This document shows, in pieces, positions 56,901 to 64,000 of a stretch of DNA of 64,000 nucleotides. The notes under the pieces are model-generated. The model searched no databases. It worked only from the letters and a program-made list of their open reading frames with translations, and was not told the origin of the DNA. The stretch is from CAWATZ01 sp963784995 (GTDB taxonomy: Bacteria > Planctomycetota > Planctomycetia > Gemmatales > Gemmataceae), in the NCBI GenBank assembly GCA_963784995.1, contig CAWATZ010000013.1, positions 1,313,890-1,377,889 on the forward strand, written 5' to 3'. A program made the position numbers and the translations under genes. Numbering within the stretch: the stretch's first letter is position 1; every line of letters begins with the position of its first letter.

Positions 56901-57248
56901 GTGAAGGGTAACGAGCCACTCACAAAGGTTCGGACCACGACCAGGGCATTCGAGGGACGGGTAGCTATCTGCTCGAAGGAGTGCTACGTCTTGTGCCTGT
57001 ATGTCGCCGGGCTAACTCCCCGATCCACGCTGGCGGTGGAGCGCATCCGGGCCATCTGCGAGCGCTACCTGACTGGCCGTTACGAACTGACGATCATCGA
57101 CCTGTATTTACAGCCGGAGGCTGCAAGGCAGGCGCAGATCATAGTTGCCCCAACGTTGGTCAAGCAAAGCCCGACACCGGTGCGGTTGTTCATCGGAGAC
57201 ATGGCGGACGAAAAGAAGATTCTTAAGGGGTTGAACATCTCTTGTTGA
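56901..57248 (+). CDS. kaiB: KaiB-family protein 2
   Basis: GTG start at 56901 with AGGAGG 8 nt upstream; 115 residues. The pattern is YVLCLYVAGLTPRSTLAVER, ICERYLTGRYELTIIDLYLQ, VAPTLVKQSPTPVRLFIGDM. It differs clearly from KaiB 1 (N-terminus with SKECYVL, shorter tail), so the pair is an older duplication rather than a recent copy. Paired KaiB proteins next to a KaiC occur in several non-cyanobacterial operons; division of labour is unknown. Confidence 0.92.
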   Translation: MKGNEPLTKVRTTTRAFEGRVAICSKECYVLCLYVAGLTPRSTLAVERIRAICERYLTGRYELTIIDLYLQPEAARQAQIIVAPTLVKQSPTPVRLFIGDMADEKKILKGLNISC

Positions 57249-57276
57249 AACAGTTCCTTGCCACCGAAGTGACTTC

Positions 57277-59328
57277 ATGATGACCACGCCAAAGACTAAT
57301 AACGAACTTCTTGAGGAAAATGAGCGGTTGCGATTGCGACTTGAAGAAGCCGAGGCGGTCGTCGAGGCCATACGGAACGGAATCGTCGATGCAGTCGTCG
57401 TCCACTCCAGTCCAGGTGAGAGCGTTTATACTCTGGAAGGGGCTGACCGTCCGTACCGGCTGCTGGTCGAAGCGATGCAGCAAGGAGTCGCAGTGCTGAA
57501 TCCTGCAGGGGCCCTTCTCTACTGCAATCCTTGCCTGGCTGGCCTGTTCAAGATGTCGGTGGAGAAGATGACAGGATGCACGGTGGACGGTTTTGTGGCT
57601 GAAGACGACCACGCCATGTTGACCGACCTGTTGTCGAATGTCGAGGGGACATCGGGCCAAAAGGAGGTCCGGCTATGCCGTCATGACGGGACCTCTTTCC
57701 CGGCAGCGCTCTCACTCAGCGTCTTGCCTTTGCGGAGAGTGTGTCTGCTGGTCACTGACCTGAGCCAGCAAAAGATGCACGATGAACTGGTCGTGTCCAA
57801 AGCGGCGTTGGCGGACTCGGAGACTCGTTATCGACGGCTGTTCGAGACGGCCAAAGATGGTGTTCTGATCCTTAACACTGAAACTGGGAGAATCACTGAC
57901 GCCAATCCGTACATGAGCGAATTGCTGGAGTATTCTCACAGTCATTTCCTTGGCAAGGAACTTTGGGAGATCGGCCTGTTCATGGACAAATCGGCTAATG
58001 AAGCCGCTGTTCGGGAGCTGCAACTGAATGGCTACATTCGTTACGAACACTTGCCGCTGGAAACCAACCGTGGACTGCGGGTCGAAGTCGAGGTCGTTGC
58101 CAACGCCTACCGAGAAGGCAATCATCGCGTGATTCAGTGCAACATTCGGGACATCACCGAGCGCAGCCGCCTGGAAAAACTGATGCAGGAACAATCGCTA
58201 GCATTGGCGGATTTGCATCGCCGCAAGGACGAGTTCCTGGCAATGCTGGGTCACGAACTCCGCAATCCGCTTGCTCCCATCACCAATGCCGTGCAGCTCC
58301 TGCGTCTCCAGAAGAACAAAGACAAACGCCAGCAGCAAGCCTGTACAATCATTGAACGTCAGGTGGGACAACTGACCCGACTCGTTGATGATCTGCTGGA
58401 AGTCTCCCGCATTACCACAGGAAAAATCCACCTTCAACAAGAGCGGATCGCATTGAATGGCATTGTGAACCGTGCGGTGGAGACGACCCGCCCGCTGCTG
58501 GACCAACACCGGCATGAACTCACAGTGTCGCCACCTAATGAGGAGCCAATCTGGTTGTACGCCGACGCTGCCCGGTTGGAACAGGTGGTTGTCAACCTGC
58601 TGAACAACGCTGCCAAGTACACGGCTGACGGTGGACACATCTCCCTCGCCGTCCGGCAGGAAGGCAATGAAGCGGTGCTGCTGGTTCGGGATACGGGCGT
58701 TGGCATCGCCCCCGAACTGCTACCTCGCATCTTTGACCTTTTCACGCAGGCGGAACGATCACTAGACCGCTCGCAAGGCGGGTTGGGAATCGGTCTATCC
58801 TTGGTGCAACGACTGGTGGAAATGCACGGGGGTAGAGTTGAGGTTTATAGTGCGTTGGGTCAGGGTAGCGAGTTTGTCGTTCGTCTGCCGGTGATGCTAA
58901 CGCCCGCGACGGAACCGCCACCGACATCCAAAGAAAGCGATGAACCGACTGGATCATCCCTGCGAGTGCTGGTGGTGGATGACAACATAGATGCGGCTCA
59001 GTCGTTGGCACTGTTGCTTGAATTGTCAGGGCATGATGTGCAGACGGCTTTTGATGGCCCGACCGCACTGAAGGTCGCTCTCGATTACCGACCGAACGTT
59101 GTATTGTTGGACATAGGATTACCGGGAATCGATGGTTTAGAGGTAGCGAAGCGGTTGCGGCAACTACCCGATCTCGGGAGTGTCGTGCTGGTTGCCATGA
59201 CCGGCTACGGGCAGGTAACAGACAAAAAGCGTTCGCAGGAAGTCGGGTTTGATCACCATTTGGTCAAACCCGCCAACTTCGGGAAGGTGCTACAAATCTT
59301 GGCGACCGTCCCAATGATGGCGACCTGA
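57277..59328 (+). CDS. Hybrid sensor histidine kinase (PAS-PAS-HisKA-HATPase-REC)
   Basis: 683 residues, no membrane helices. An N-terminal coiled coil (ELLEENERLRLRLEEAEAVV) is followed by a PAS-like domain at ~65-180, a second PAS at ~185-300 (YRRLFETAKDGVLILNTETG), and HisKA with the H-box LGHELRNPLAPI. HATPase_c follows with the N-box LLNNAAKYTADGG and the G-boxes DTGVGIA and GLGIGLSLV. A REC domain (~555-675) has VVDDN, LLDIGLPGIDG and a late Lys in HHLVKPA. It starts 29 bp after kaiB 2 in the same operon. It is a soluble kinase probably reading KaiC/KaiB state, comparable in role to SasA/CikA, though without a KaiB-like sensor domain. Confidence 0.92.
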   Translation: MMTTPKTNNELLEENERLRLRLEEAEAVVEAIRNGIVDAVVVHSSPGESVYTLEGADRPYRLLVEAMQQGVAVLNPAGALLYCNPCLAGLFKMSVEKMTGCTVDGFVAEDDHAMLTDLLSNVEGTSGQKEVRLCRHDGTSFPAALSLSVLPLRRVCLLVTDLSQQKMHDELVVSKAALADSETRYRRLFETAKDGVLILNTETGRITDANPYMSELLEYSHSHFLGKELWEIGLFMDKSANEAAVRELQLNGYIRYEHLPLETNRGLRVEVEVVANAYREGNHRVIQCNIRDITERSRLEKLMQEQSLALADLHRRKDEFLAMLGHELRNPLAPITNAVQLLRLQKNKDKRQQQACTIIERQVGQLTRLVDDLLEVSRITTGKIHLQQERIALNGIVNRAVETTRPLLDQHRHELTVSPPNEEPIWLYADAARLEQVVVNLLNNAAKYTADGGHISLAVRQEGNEAVLLVRDTGVGIAPELLPRIFDLFTQAERSLDRSQGGLGIGLSLVQRLVEMHGGRVEVYSALGQGSEFVVRLPVMLTPATEPPPTSKESDEPTGSSLRVLVVDDNIDAAQSLALLLELSGHDVQTAFDGPTALKVALDYRPNVVLLDIGLPGIDGLEVAKRLRQLPDLGSVVLVAMTGYGQVTDKKRSQEVGFDHHLVKPANFGKVLQILATVPMMAT

Positions 59329-59355
59329 TGCACACAGAGCGGGCAGAATGTCGGC

Positions 59356-60252
59356 ATGAACATTAACGAACATGGACCGGCGAAAGGAAAGAAGCCTGTG
59401 CTGACAACGGAAAAGACTCTTCGGGTTCTCATCGTTGATGACAACCGAGACGGTGCGGACGCACTTGGCCTGTTGGTTGAAGAACTCGGCAACCAGGTAC
59501 ACGTAACCTATGGTGGGCCGACGGCGCTAGAAGTTGCCACGACATTTCGACCCGATCTGATGCTCGTCGATTTGTTGATGCCTGGCATGGATGGTTGTGA
59601 TCTCGTCATCCGCTTTCGCCAGACTCCTGCCTTTGCCCAAACGAAGATCGTGGCAATTACTGGTAAGAAAAACGAGGAACACAAATCCTCGGCAATGAAG
59701 GCCGGGTTTGATGCAGTCCTCTTCAAGCCTGCCGCTCTAACAGAAATCAAAGCGGTCTTGGCTAGCGTCATGGTATCAGATAGGGGCCAATCGCCAAAAC
59801 GGACCAAAGAGCGTGCGAGTCTCCGCGCAGAGCGACGTTTGCCGATTGACGAAGCTCGGCGAATCAGGAACGAACGCAAATCAAGAACTCTTACTCAAGA
59901 AGAGAGCGAAGCAGCAATCTGTGATGGGATCATTCGCTTTCAAGAAGACTATATGGGATGGCGGTCGGAGCAGATACACGTCCACTTCATCAAAGACCTC
60001 TTGGTCGTCCGCATTCGGGGGGTTTTGACTCTAGCGGAACGACAACTCGGCAAATCGTCGTCAGCAGAAAACGGTCGTGATCTCATCAAGCAAGTAAGGA
60101 AGCAACTGCTGGAATTGGCACGCCCGATGTTGGAATCGCTGTTTCACGAGGTCACTGGCGTGAAGGTGTTGAGTATGCACCATGACATCAGTACCGTGAC
60201 GGGCGAGGAAGTGGTCATCTTCTCCTTGGTCGAATCGCCTCGCTTCGGGTAA
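59356..60252 (+). CDS. Response regulator receiver fused to an MpsC/YbcI-like (DUF2294) domain
   Basis: This is a 298-residue protein with ATG 28 bp after the kinase. Residues ~17-135 form a receiver (LIVDDNRDGADA; phospho-Asp in LMLVDLLMPGMDG; Lys in VLFKPAA). A basic linker follows (RAERRLPIDEARRIRNERKS). Residues ~185-295 match the MpsC/DUF2294 pattern: GIIRFQEDYMGWRSEQIHVHFI, VVRIRGVLTLAERQLGKS, and LFHEVTGVKVLSMHHDIST followed by VVIFSL. It has no DNA-binding domain. It is the likely phospho-acceptor output of the upstream kinase. The function of MpsC-type domains is poorly known (linked to membrane-potential systems in some bacteria). Confidence 0.82.
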   Translation: MNINEHGPAKGKKPVLTTEKTLRVLIVDDNRDGADALGLLVEELGNQVHVTYGGPTALEVATTFRPDLMLVDLLMPGMDGCDLVIRFRQTPAFAQTKIVAITGKKNEEHKSSAMKAGFDAVLFKPAALTEIKAVLASVMVSDRGQSPKRTKERASLRAERRLPIDEARRIRNERKSRTLTQEESEAAICDGIIRFQEDYMGWRSEQIHVHFIKDLLVVRIRGVLTLAERQLGKSSSAENGRDLIKQVRKQLLELARPMLESLFHEVTGVKVLSMHHDISTVTGEEVVIFSLVESPRFG

Positions 60253-60269
60253 GAATGGCTCATTCTCGA

Positions 60270-60500
60270 TCACTTCCGCTCTTGCTTCTGGAAGATTTTC
60301 CACATCACATCGATCACTGAGGCATGCTTGACTGACTTGCCCGTGAATCCCATAGGTCGTTGCTGGCCCTGCCAAGTGTGACCGCCTTCTTCGATTTCGA
60401 CCAGCACGACCTCGGGCCCATCCTTGCCGCTGCCATGGGTCTTGCGGACAATTCTCATCTCGTCCTCTTCTTCGGAATGCGCATCGGTCACATCGACCGA
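60270..60500 (-). pseudogene. C-terminal fragment of a PHB depolymerase/esterase-like hydrolase
   Basis: The minus strand reads GPEVVLVEIEEGGHTWQGQQ and later VIDVMWKIFQKQERK before a stop at 60270. This is the usual tail of LpqC/PHB-depolymerase-like esterases, including the catalytic His in GGHTW. The nucleophile and Asp regions are absent; upstream sequence does not continue the fold. Confidence 0.6.
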
Positions 60501-61005
60501 CGCACCAGCGAATCCTCCAGACTGTGACAGGCCGTGTCTGCAGTGATGTGGCATCCAAATCGGCAACCACAAAAAGGCCCCTGCACCAAGGCAAAGGCTG
60601 GAAAATCGGACGGGGCTCGATACGGTCAGCAGGGCGTACTGGGACACCTCCCATTCTCCTTGTCAACCAAAGTCATTCTTGCCTGGGTGGTGATAATCGC
60701 CCCACCGCAGCTAGCGTCTGCCGGATGACGAGGATGGCAGGTCGATTCTTGGGCATCGTCTCCTCACAGGCCGCCAAGCGAGGGTGTGTCGGACCGAAGC
60801 GCGCTGGCCCGGATTGCGCACGGAGGGGTTTGCGCGTACCCAAACAACCACAATGACTCTTGTTTGGTAAACTGGGGAACCGAAACTCGGTCCGTGCGCA
60901 ATCCGGCCAGCGGTCCACGGAGTAGACCTCCCCCACCGTGGCCATACGCTTCTGGCTGGCCTTGTCCCCTTGGTCCGGTGCGCCGGCGCGGAGGCATCGG
61001 TCGCC
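60500..61005. other. Decayed intergenic stretch with an inverted repeat
   Basis: No intact gene is seen. 60810-60925 contains the inverted pair CCGGATTGCGCACGGA / TCCGTGCGCAATCCGG, with inner CCAAACAA / TTGTTTGG. Together with the transposase fragment next door, it looks like the debris of an insertion sequence. Confidence 0.45.
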
Positions 61006-61179
61006 TCACACTGCGGCAGGACTCCTTTGCCTCTGTAACAGCCGTTGCCAGAGGCCGCGTTCCGTCTCGTGCAGCGCAAGGCCCTCGTGGGCCGCGGTGC
61101 GAACGAAGGCTTGCAACTCGGCGAGTTGCTCGTGGAGGGATTCGGTCTTGAGAACCTGCGCTGGCTGTGTCATGCTCAT
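61006..61179 (-). pseudogene. N-terminal fragment of an ISKra4-like transposase (tentative)
   Basis: From ATG at 61179 the minus strand reads MSMTQPAQVLKTESLHEQLA, then ELQAFVRTAAHEGLALHETE RGLWQRLLQ. This resembles the start of ISKra4-type transposases, which open with a helical HEVERG..WRxLL segment. The catalytic region is missing and the frame decays into the inverted-repeat area. Identification is by a short motif only. Confidence 0.4.
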
Positions 61180-61408
61180 GGGAGGTTCCGAGGGAAAACA
61201 AGACATCGCTTTGGCCAAAGAATGTCGAGCTTCGGAGGCCTTTCCGTCGATACCCCGAGAAGCCTAACCCTCAACGACCCAAGCAATTAGACCAAGGCGC
61301 GCGGCCGGGTACGCCTTTCGCACTTGACCGACGCCTTTGTCGTTTTCTTGAGTTGAGCGTCGTTGCCGCGTACAATCTCGCTAACATCGGTGCCGCTCTC
61401 CAGCTACG

Positions 61409-62188
61409 GTGCCCTTCATGGGTAAGCCTCTCCAATCGTGTCCGACATGCCACGCTCGCTTACCTGTCCCGCACGACCGGCACGAGCAGCTTGCACATTG
61501 CCCTGCGTGTGCCGCGGCGCTGCCCGCACATGTCCTTGCCAATGAGGGACCGATCCCAACGTCCGGGACCTCAGCGAGTGCGTCTTCATCCTCCGAGCAA
61601 CGCCTGCTCTGCCGCTTGAATGCCGGCGATGACAAGGCACGCGACGAATTGCTGGACGCTGCTTGCCCGGCTTCAACGTTTGGCTCACCAGATGCTGCGG
61701 GATTATCCGCGCGTCAAACGCTGGGAGGACAGCGACGATGTGTTGCAAAACGCACTGATCCGTCTGCTGCAGGCGCTGGCCGCGGTGAAAATCAGCACGG
61801 CCAAGGACTTCTATGCGCTGGCGGCGTTGCAGATCCGGCGTGAGCTGCTGGACCTGGCCGTCGTATCGGCGGTCCACAGGGAATCGGAGCGAATCACGCC
61901 AGCCCACACAACGGCCGCGCCGACCGATCATCGCCACTGCCTGAGGCGGAACCTTCGACCAGCACGTTCGATCCGGCCAAGCTCGCGCAGTGGACAGAGT
62001 TTCACAGACAGGTTGACTCCTTGCCGGAAGCCGAACGCGAGGTGTTCGATTTGCTCTGGTATCAAGAGCTGACGCACGCGGAAGCCGCCGCCCTGTTGAA
62101 TGTCGCGGAAATCACGGTCAAGCGACGCTGGCTTTCGGCCCGGCTGCATTTGCAAGCACTACTTGAACGCCGATCCAGCGGCGGTTGA
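61409..62188 (+). pseudogene. ECF-family RNA polymerase sigma factor, frameshifted twice
   Basis: The N-terminal frame gives a Cys-rich segment (CPTCHARLPVPHDRHEQLAH followed by CPAC, a possible zinc ribbon) and then LNAGDDKARDELLDAA, a typical planctomycete ECF opening. The sigma2 region continues in another frame from ~61660 (LQRLAHQMLRDYPRVKRWED, then SDDVLQNALIRLL). Near 61865 the original frame returns with GGPQGIGANHA and a sigma4 region: DSLPEAEREVFDLLWYQELT, then HAEAAALLNVAEITVKRRWL, ending at 62188. It precedes a Ser/Thr kinase, a pairing common in planctomycetes. The zinc-ribbon fusion is unusual if real. Confidence 0.75.
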
Positions 62189-62332
62189 CCCACAGGAAAC
62201 GGCGGTGTTGCTTCTGCCCTTGACTGTCGCGTTGATAAAAAATCGGTCTCGGAATGATCCGCCAGCCCCCCGATTAACGCTGGTACATCTGAAGGCTGTG
62301 GAACATTCCACGTTTGCAGGTGGTACTTCGCC

Positions 62333-62890
62333 ATGAACCGCCCCGAGTCCCAACAAATCCCGGCTATTTCGGACCTCGATCCCCGCGTGGGCGATCTCGT
62401 GCTGCGCTGATCAGGAGCACCTGGCGACAGGAACACCGATCTCGGTGCGCGAGCTGTGCCAGTCCTGTCCGGAGTTGCTCACTGAGGTAGAGCGGTGCCT
62501 GCGGCTAAAGGATTGGAGCCGTTCCTTGACACGACGGTCAGCGCCCAGGCTGCCGCCCAGGAGACGCCGAGCGATTCCGGGAAGCGGATCACGCCTTTGC
62601 CGGAGGTGTTTGGACGTTATCGGATCTTGAAGCAGCTCGGGCAAGGCGGTATGGGGACCGTCTACTTGGCCCAGGATACGACGCTTGATCGGCGCGTGGC
62701 GGTCAAGGTGCCCCAGTTCACAGACGAGACGAACCCGGCGGTGCTGGAACGTTTTTATCGCGAGGCACGCTCGGCGGCGACGCTGCAGCATCCGAACATT
62801 TGCCCAGTGTATGATGTCGCTGCCATCAATGGGATCCATTTCCTGAGCATGGCCTACATCGAGGGCACGCCGCTTTCTGCCTGGGTGCGC
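62333..62890 (+). pseudogene. Ser/Thr protein kinase, N-terminal part, frameshifted and truncated
   Basis: ATG at 62333 gives MNRPESQQIPAISDLDPRVG, then a shift near 62408, HLATGTPISVRELCQSCPEL in another frame, and a second shift near 62510 (GATTGGAGCC for GATTTGGAGCC). The kinase N-lobe follows: FGRYRILKQLGQGGMGTVYL (Gly-loop), RVAVKVP (ATP-binding Lys), FYREARSAATLQHPNICPVY. After YIEGTPLSAWVR (62890) the homology stops before the catalytic HRD and DFG motifs. The following sequence belongs to a ROK gene on the other strand. Confidence 0.75.
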
Positions 62891-62894
62891 GGTG

Positions 62895-63131
62895 CATCCC
62901 GTCGTGCTGATGCACGATCCCCGGCACCGACGCACCAACTGCGTCGATTTCCATTCCCCGCTCCGCCGCCTCGCTGCGCACCCTCCGCCACCTGGTCAAC
63001 GATCAGCCGCCCGACCTCGTCGCCCTCGCGGTTCTCGATCAGCGCCGCGGCGCGTTCGAACACGGCCCGTCATCGCCGAACAACGCCGCGGCCAGCTTCG
63101 TCGCTCCGAGGTCCAGGCCGATCACGGCCAT
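62895..63131 (-). pseudogene. ROK-family sugar kinase, N-terminal fragment, frameshifted
   Basis: ATG at 63131 (minus) gives MAVIGLDLGATKLAAALFGD, the phosphate-1 motif of ROK glucokinases and repressors. In the next frame follow FERAAALIENREGDEVGRLI and VDQVAEGAQR, and later a stretch consistent with MEIDAVGASVPGIV. The gene breaks off at ~62895 against the truncated kinase. The remainder is not in the window. Confidence 0.6.
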
Positions 63132-63141
63132 GTTCTCTCCT

Positions 63142-63303
63142 CACCAGGGTGCGCTTCGGCGACCCTGGGCTTTGTTGTGCGACCCCGTTGGGGTCGAGCG
63201 CAGAAGGTGTTCCGCATCGCAGCCCCGGGTCGCCGCAACCGTTCACCAGGGTTCGCCTTCGGCGACCCTGGGCTGTGTTGTGCGACCCCGTTGGGGTCGA
63301 ACG
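63142..63303. repeat. Two direct copies of a ~60-bp palindromic repeat
   Basis: 63142-63202 and 63242-63303 share TTCGGCGACCCTGGGCT and TTGTGCGACCCCGTTGGGGT. Each includes two small hairpins (CCAGGGT..ACCCTGG and GACCCCGTTGGGGTC). They separate the ROK and DUF1501 genes. Confidence 0.85.
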
Positions 63304-63341
63304 CCGACTGCGTTCACAACGAGCGCCGGTCGCCTATGGCC

Positions 63342-64000
63342 TACCCTGGTAAGAGCTCCCGGATCGGCCGGCCATCGTAATTGATCTGGACGGGCCGTCC
63401 GTCCGGCGTCTGGTGGGTCGTGTCGAGCGGGATGCCCAGGCAATGGTAGATCGTCGCGGCGACGTCCTCGGTGTAATACGGCGCCTCGATCGGCTGCTCG
63501 GCCATCGCGTCGGTGCGGCCGACCGCCAGGCCCGCCGGATTCCGCCGCCGGCCAAAATCGCAATGCCGGCCGTCGACCAGTCATCGGGACCGGCCGACGG
63601 ATTGACCTTCGGCGTCCGGCCGAAATCGCTGAGCACGACGACGAGCGTCGAGTCGATCCGGCCGCGATCGGCCAGGTCTCGCAGCAGGCTGGAGAGCCGC
63701 CGTGTCGAGCCGCGGCAGCAGGCGGTTACTTGAGGCTGGGTGAAATCGTTCTGGTGCGTGTCCCAGCCGCCGTCGGTCACGGTGACGAACCGGACGCCCG
63801 CCTCGATCAGCCGGCGGGCCATCAGGCAGCCCTGCCCGAGCGAATGGCGGCCGTAACGGGTCGCGTAGTTGCGGGTCCTCGCTGTGCATGTTGAACGCCT
63901 TCTTGGAATGCGTGCCGTGACGAGGTTGTACGCCTTCTGGTAGAAGGTATCGGCGGCCTGGAGCGGCGTCGGGGTGCCGCTTTCCATCTGGCGCTGCCAG
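63342..64000 (-). CDS. DUF1501 protein, C-terminal part, frameshifted (5' beyond window)
   Basis: The minus strand carries LGQGCLMARRLIEAGVRFVT, VTDGGWDTHQNDF, LLRDLADRGRIDSTLVVVLS and DFGRTPKVN, typical of planctomycete DUF1501 proteins (alkaline-phosphatase/sulfatase-like fold). Near 63540 and near 63880 the frame shifts. The corrected end reads IYHCLGIPLDTTHQTPDGRP and RPIRELLPG, stopping at 63342. The start lies beyond base 64000. DUF1501 genes usually follow a DUF1553/DUF1549 cytochrome-like partner, which is not visible here. Confidence 0.8.

Overview
The window reads as a high-GC member of the Planctomycetes, most likely of the Gemmata/Isosphaera type. Signs include the LEPR-XLL-type sorting motif (LRLEALEERCVPA) on a secreted lipase, a DUF1501 protein, an ASPIC/UnbV FG-GAP protein, an ECF sigma factor next to a Ser/Thr kinase, membrane proteins combining zinc ribbon, FHA and HEAT parts, very large Ig-like/RHS proteins, and many dispersed palindromic repeats. 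No ribosomal RNA is present, so the assignment is by gene content only.

Region 1 (1-28.3 kb) is a polymorphic-toxin island. Two giant RHS genes (1-14173 and 15736-25839) share a nearly identical 3' core of about 1.5 kb, then diverge abruptly after the DPxGR cleavage motif into unrelated, AT-richer tips. Tip 1 has a zinc deaminase signature (HAE plus TCxxC) and is followed by an Imm1-like immunity gene. Tip 2 has a methyltransferase-like Rossmann motif and is followed by an unrecognised overlapping gene that is probably its immunity gene. Gene 1 carries 46 in-register copies of a 138-bp unit and gene 2 about ten copies of a 279-bp unit. An intron-encoded-protein-less group II intron, two copies of a ~385-bp leader repeat, a third-locus remnant and a REP-associated transposase (RAYT) element occupy the gaps.

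Region 2 (28.5-35.1 kb) holds three co-directional envelope or signalling genes (zinc ribbon with a membrane segment, membrane FHA, membrane HEAT). Palindromic elements lie between them and, in two cases, inside their reading frames. Region 3 (35.1-53.8 kb) is housekeeping and secreted-enzyme territory: a short SecA paralogue, an RNA-binding protein, HpcH/HpaI aldolase, purine nucleoside phosphorylase, MetG, bS18, an RmlD-like reductase, ArsR, HNH-AP2, tRNA-Thr, lipase, sialate O-acetylesterase, an FG-GAP protein and a double-domain AhpD/CMD protein. The second CMD domain has an in-frame TGA exactly at the CxxC position. Region 4 (54.5-60.3 kb) is a compact kaiC-kaiB-kaiB-hybrid kinase-response regulator operon. 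Region 5 (60.3-64 kb) is decayed: hydrolase and transposase fragments, a frameshifted ECF sigma factor, a truncated kinase fused to a ROK fragment, and the C-terminal part of a DUF1501 gene.

At least a dozen otherwise well-conserved genes carry short indels. This is either genuine decay or, more probably for many of them, a draft assembly with indel errors, and functional claims about the broken genes should be read with that in mind.
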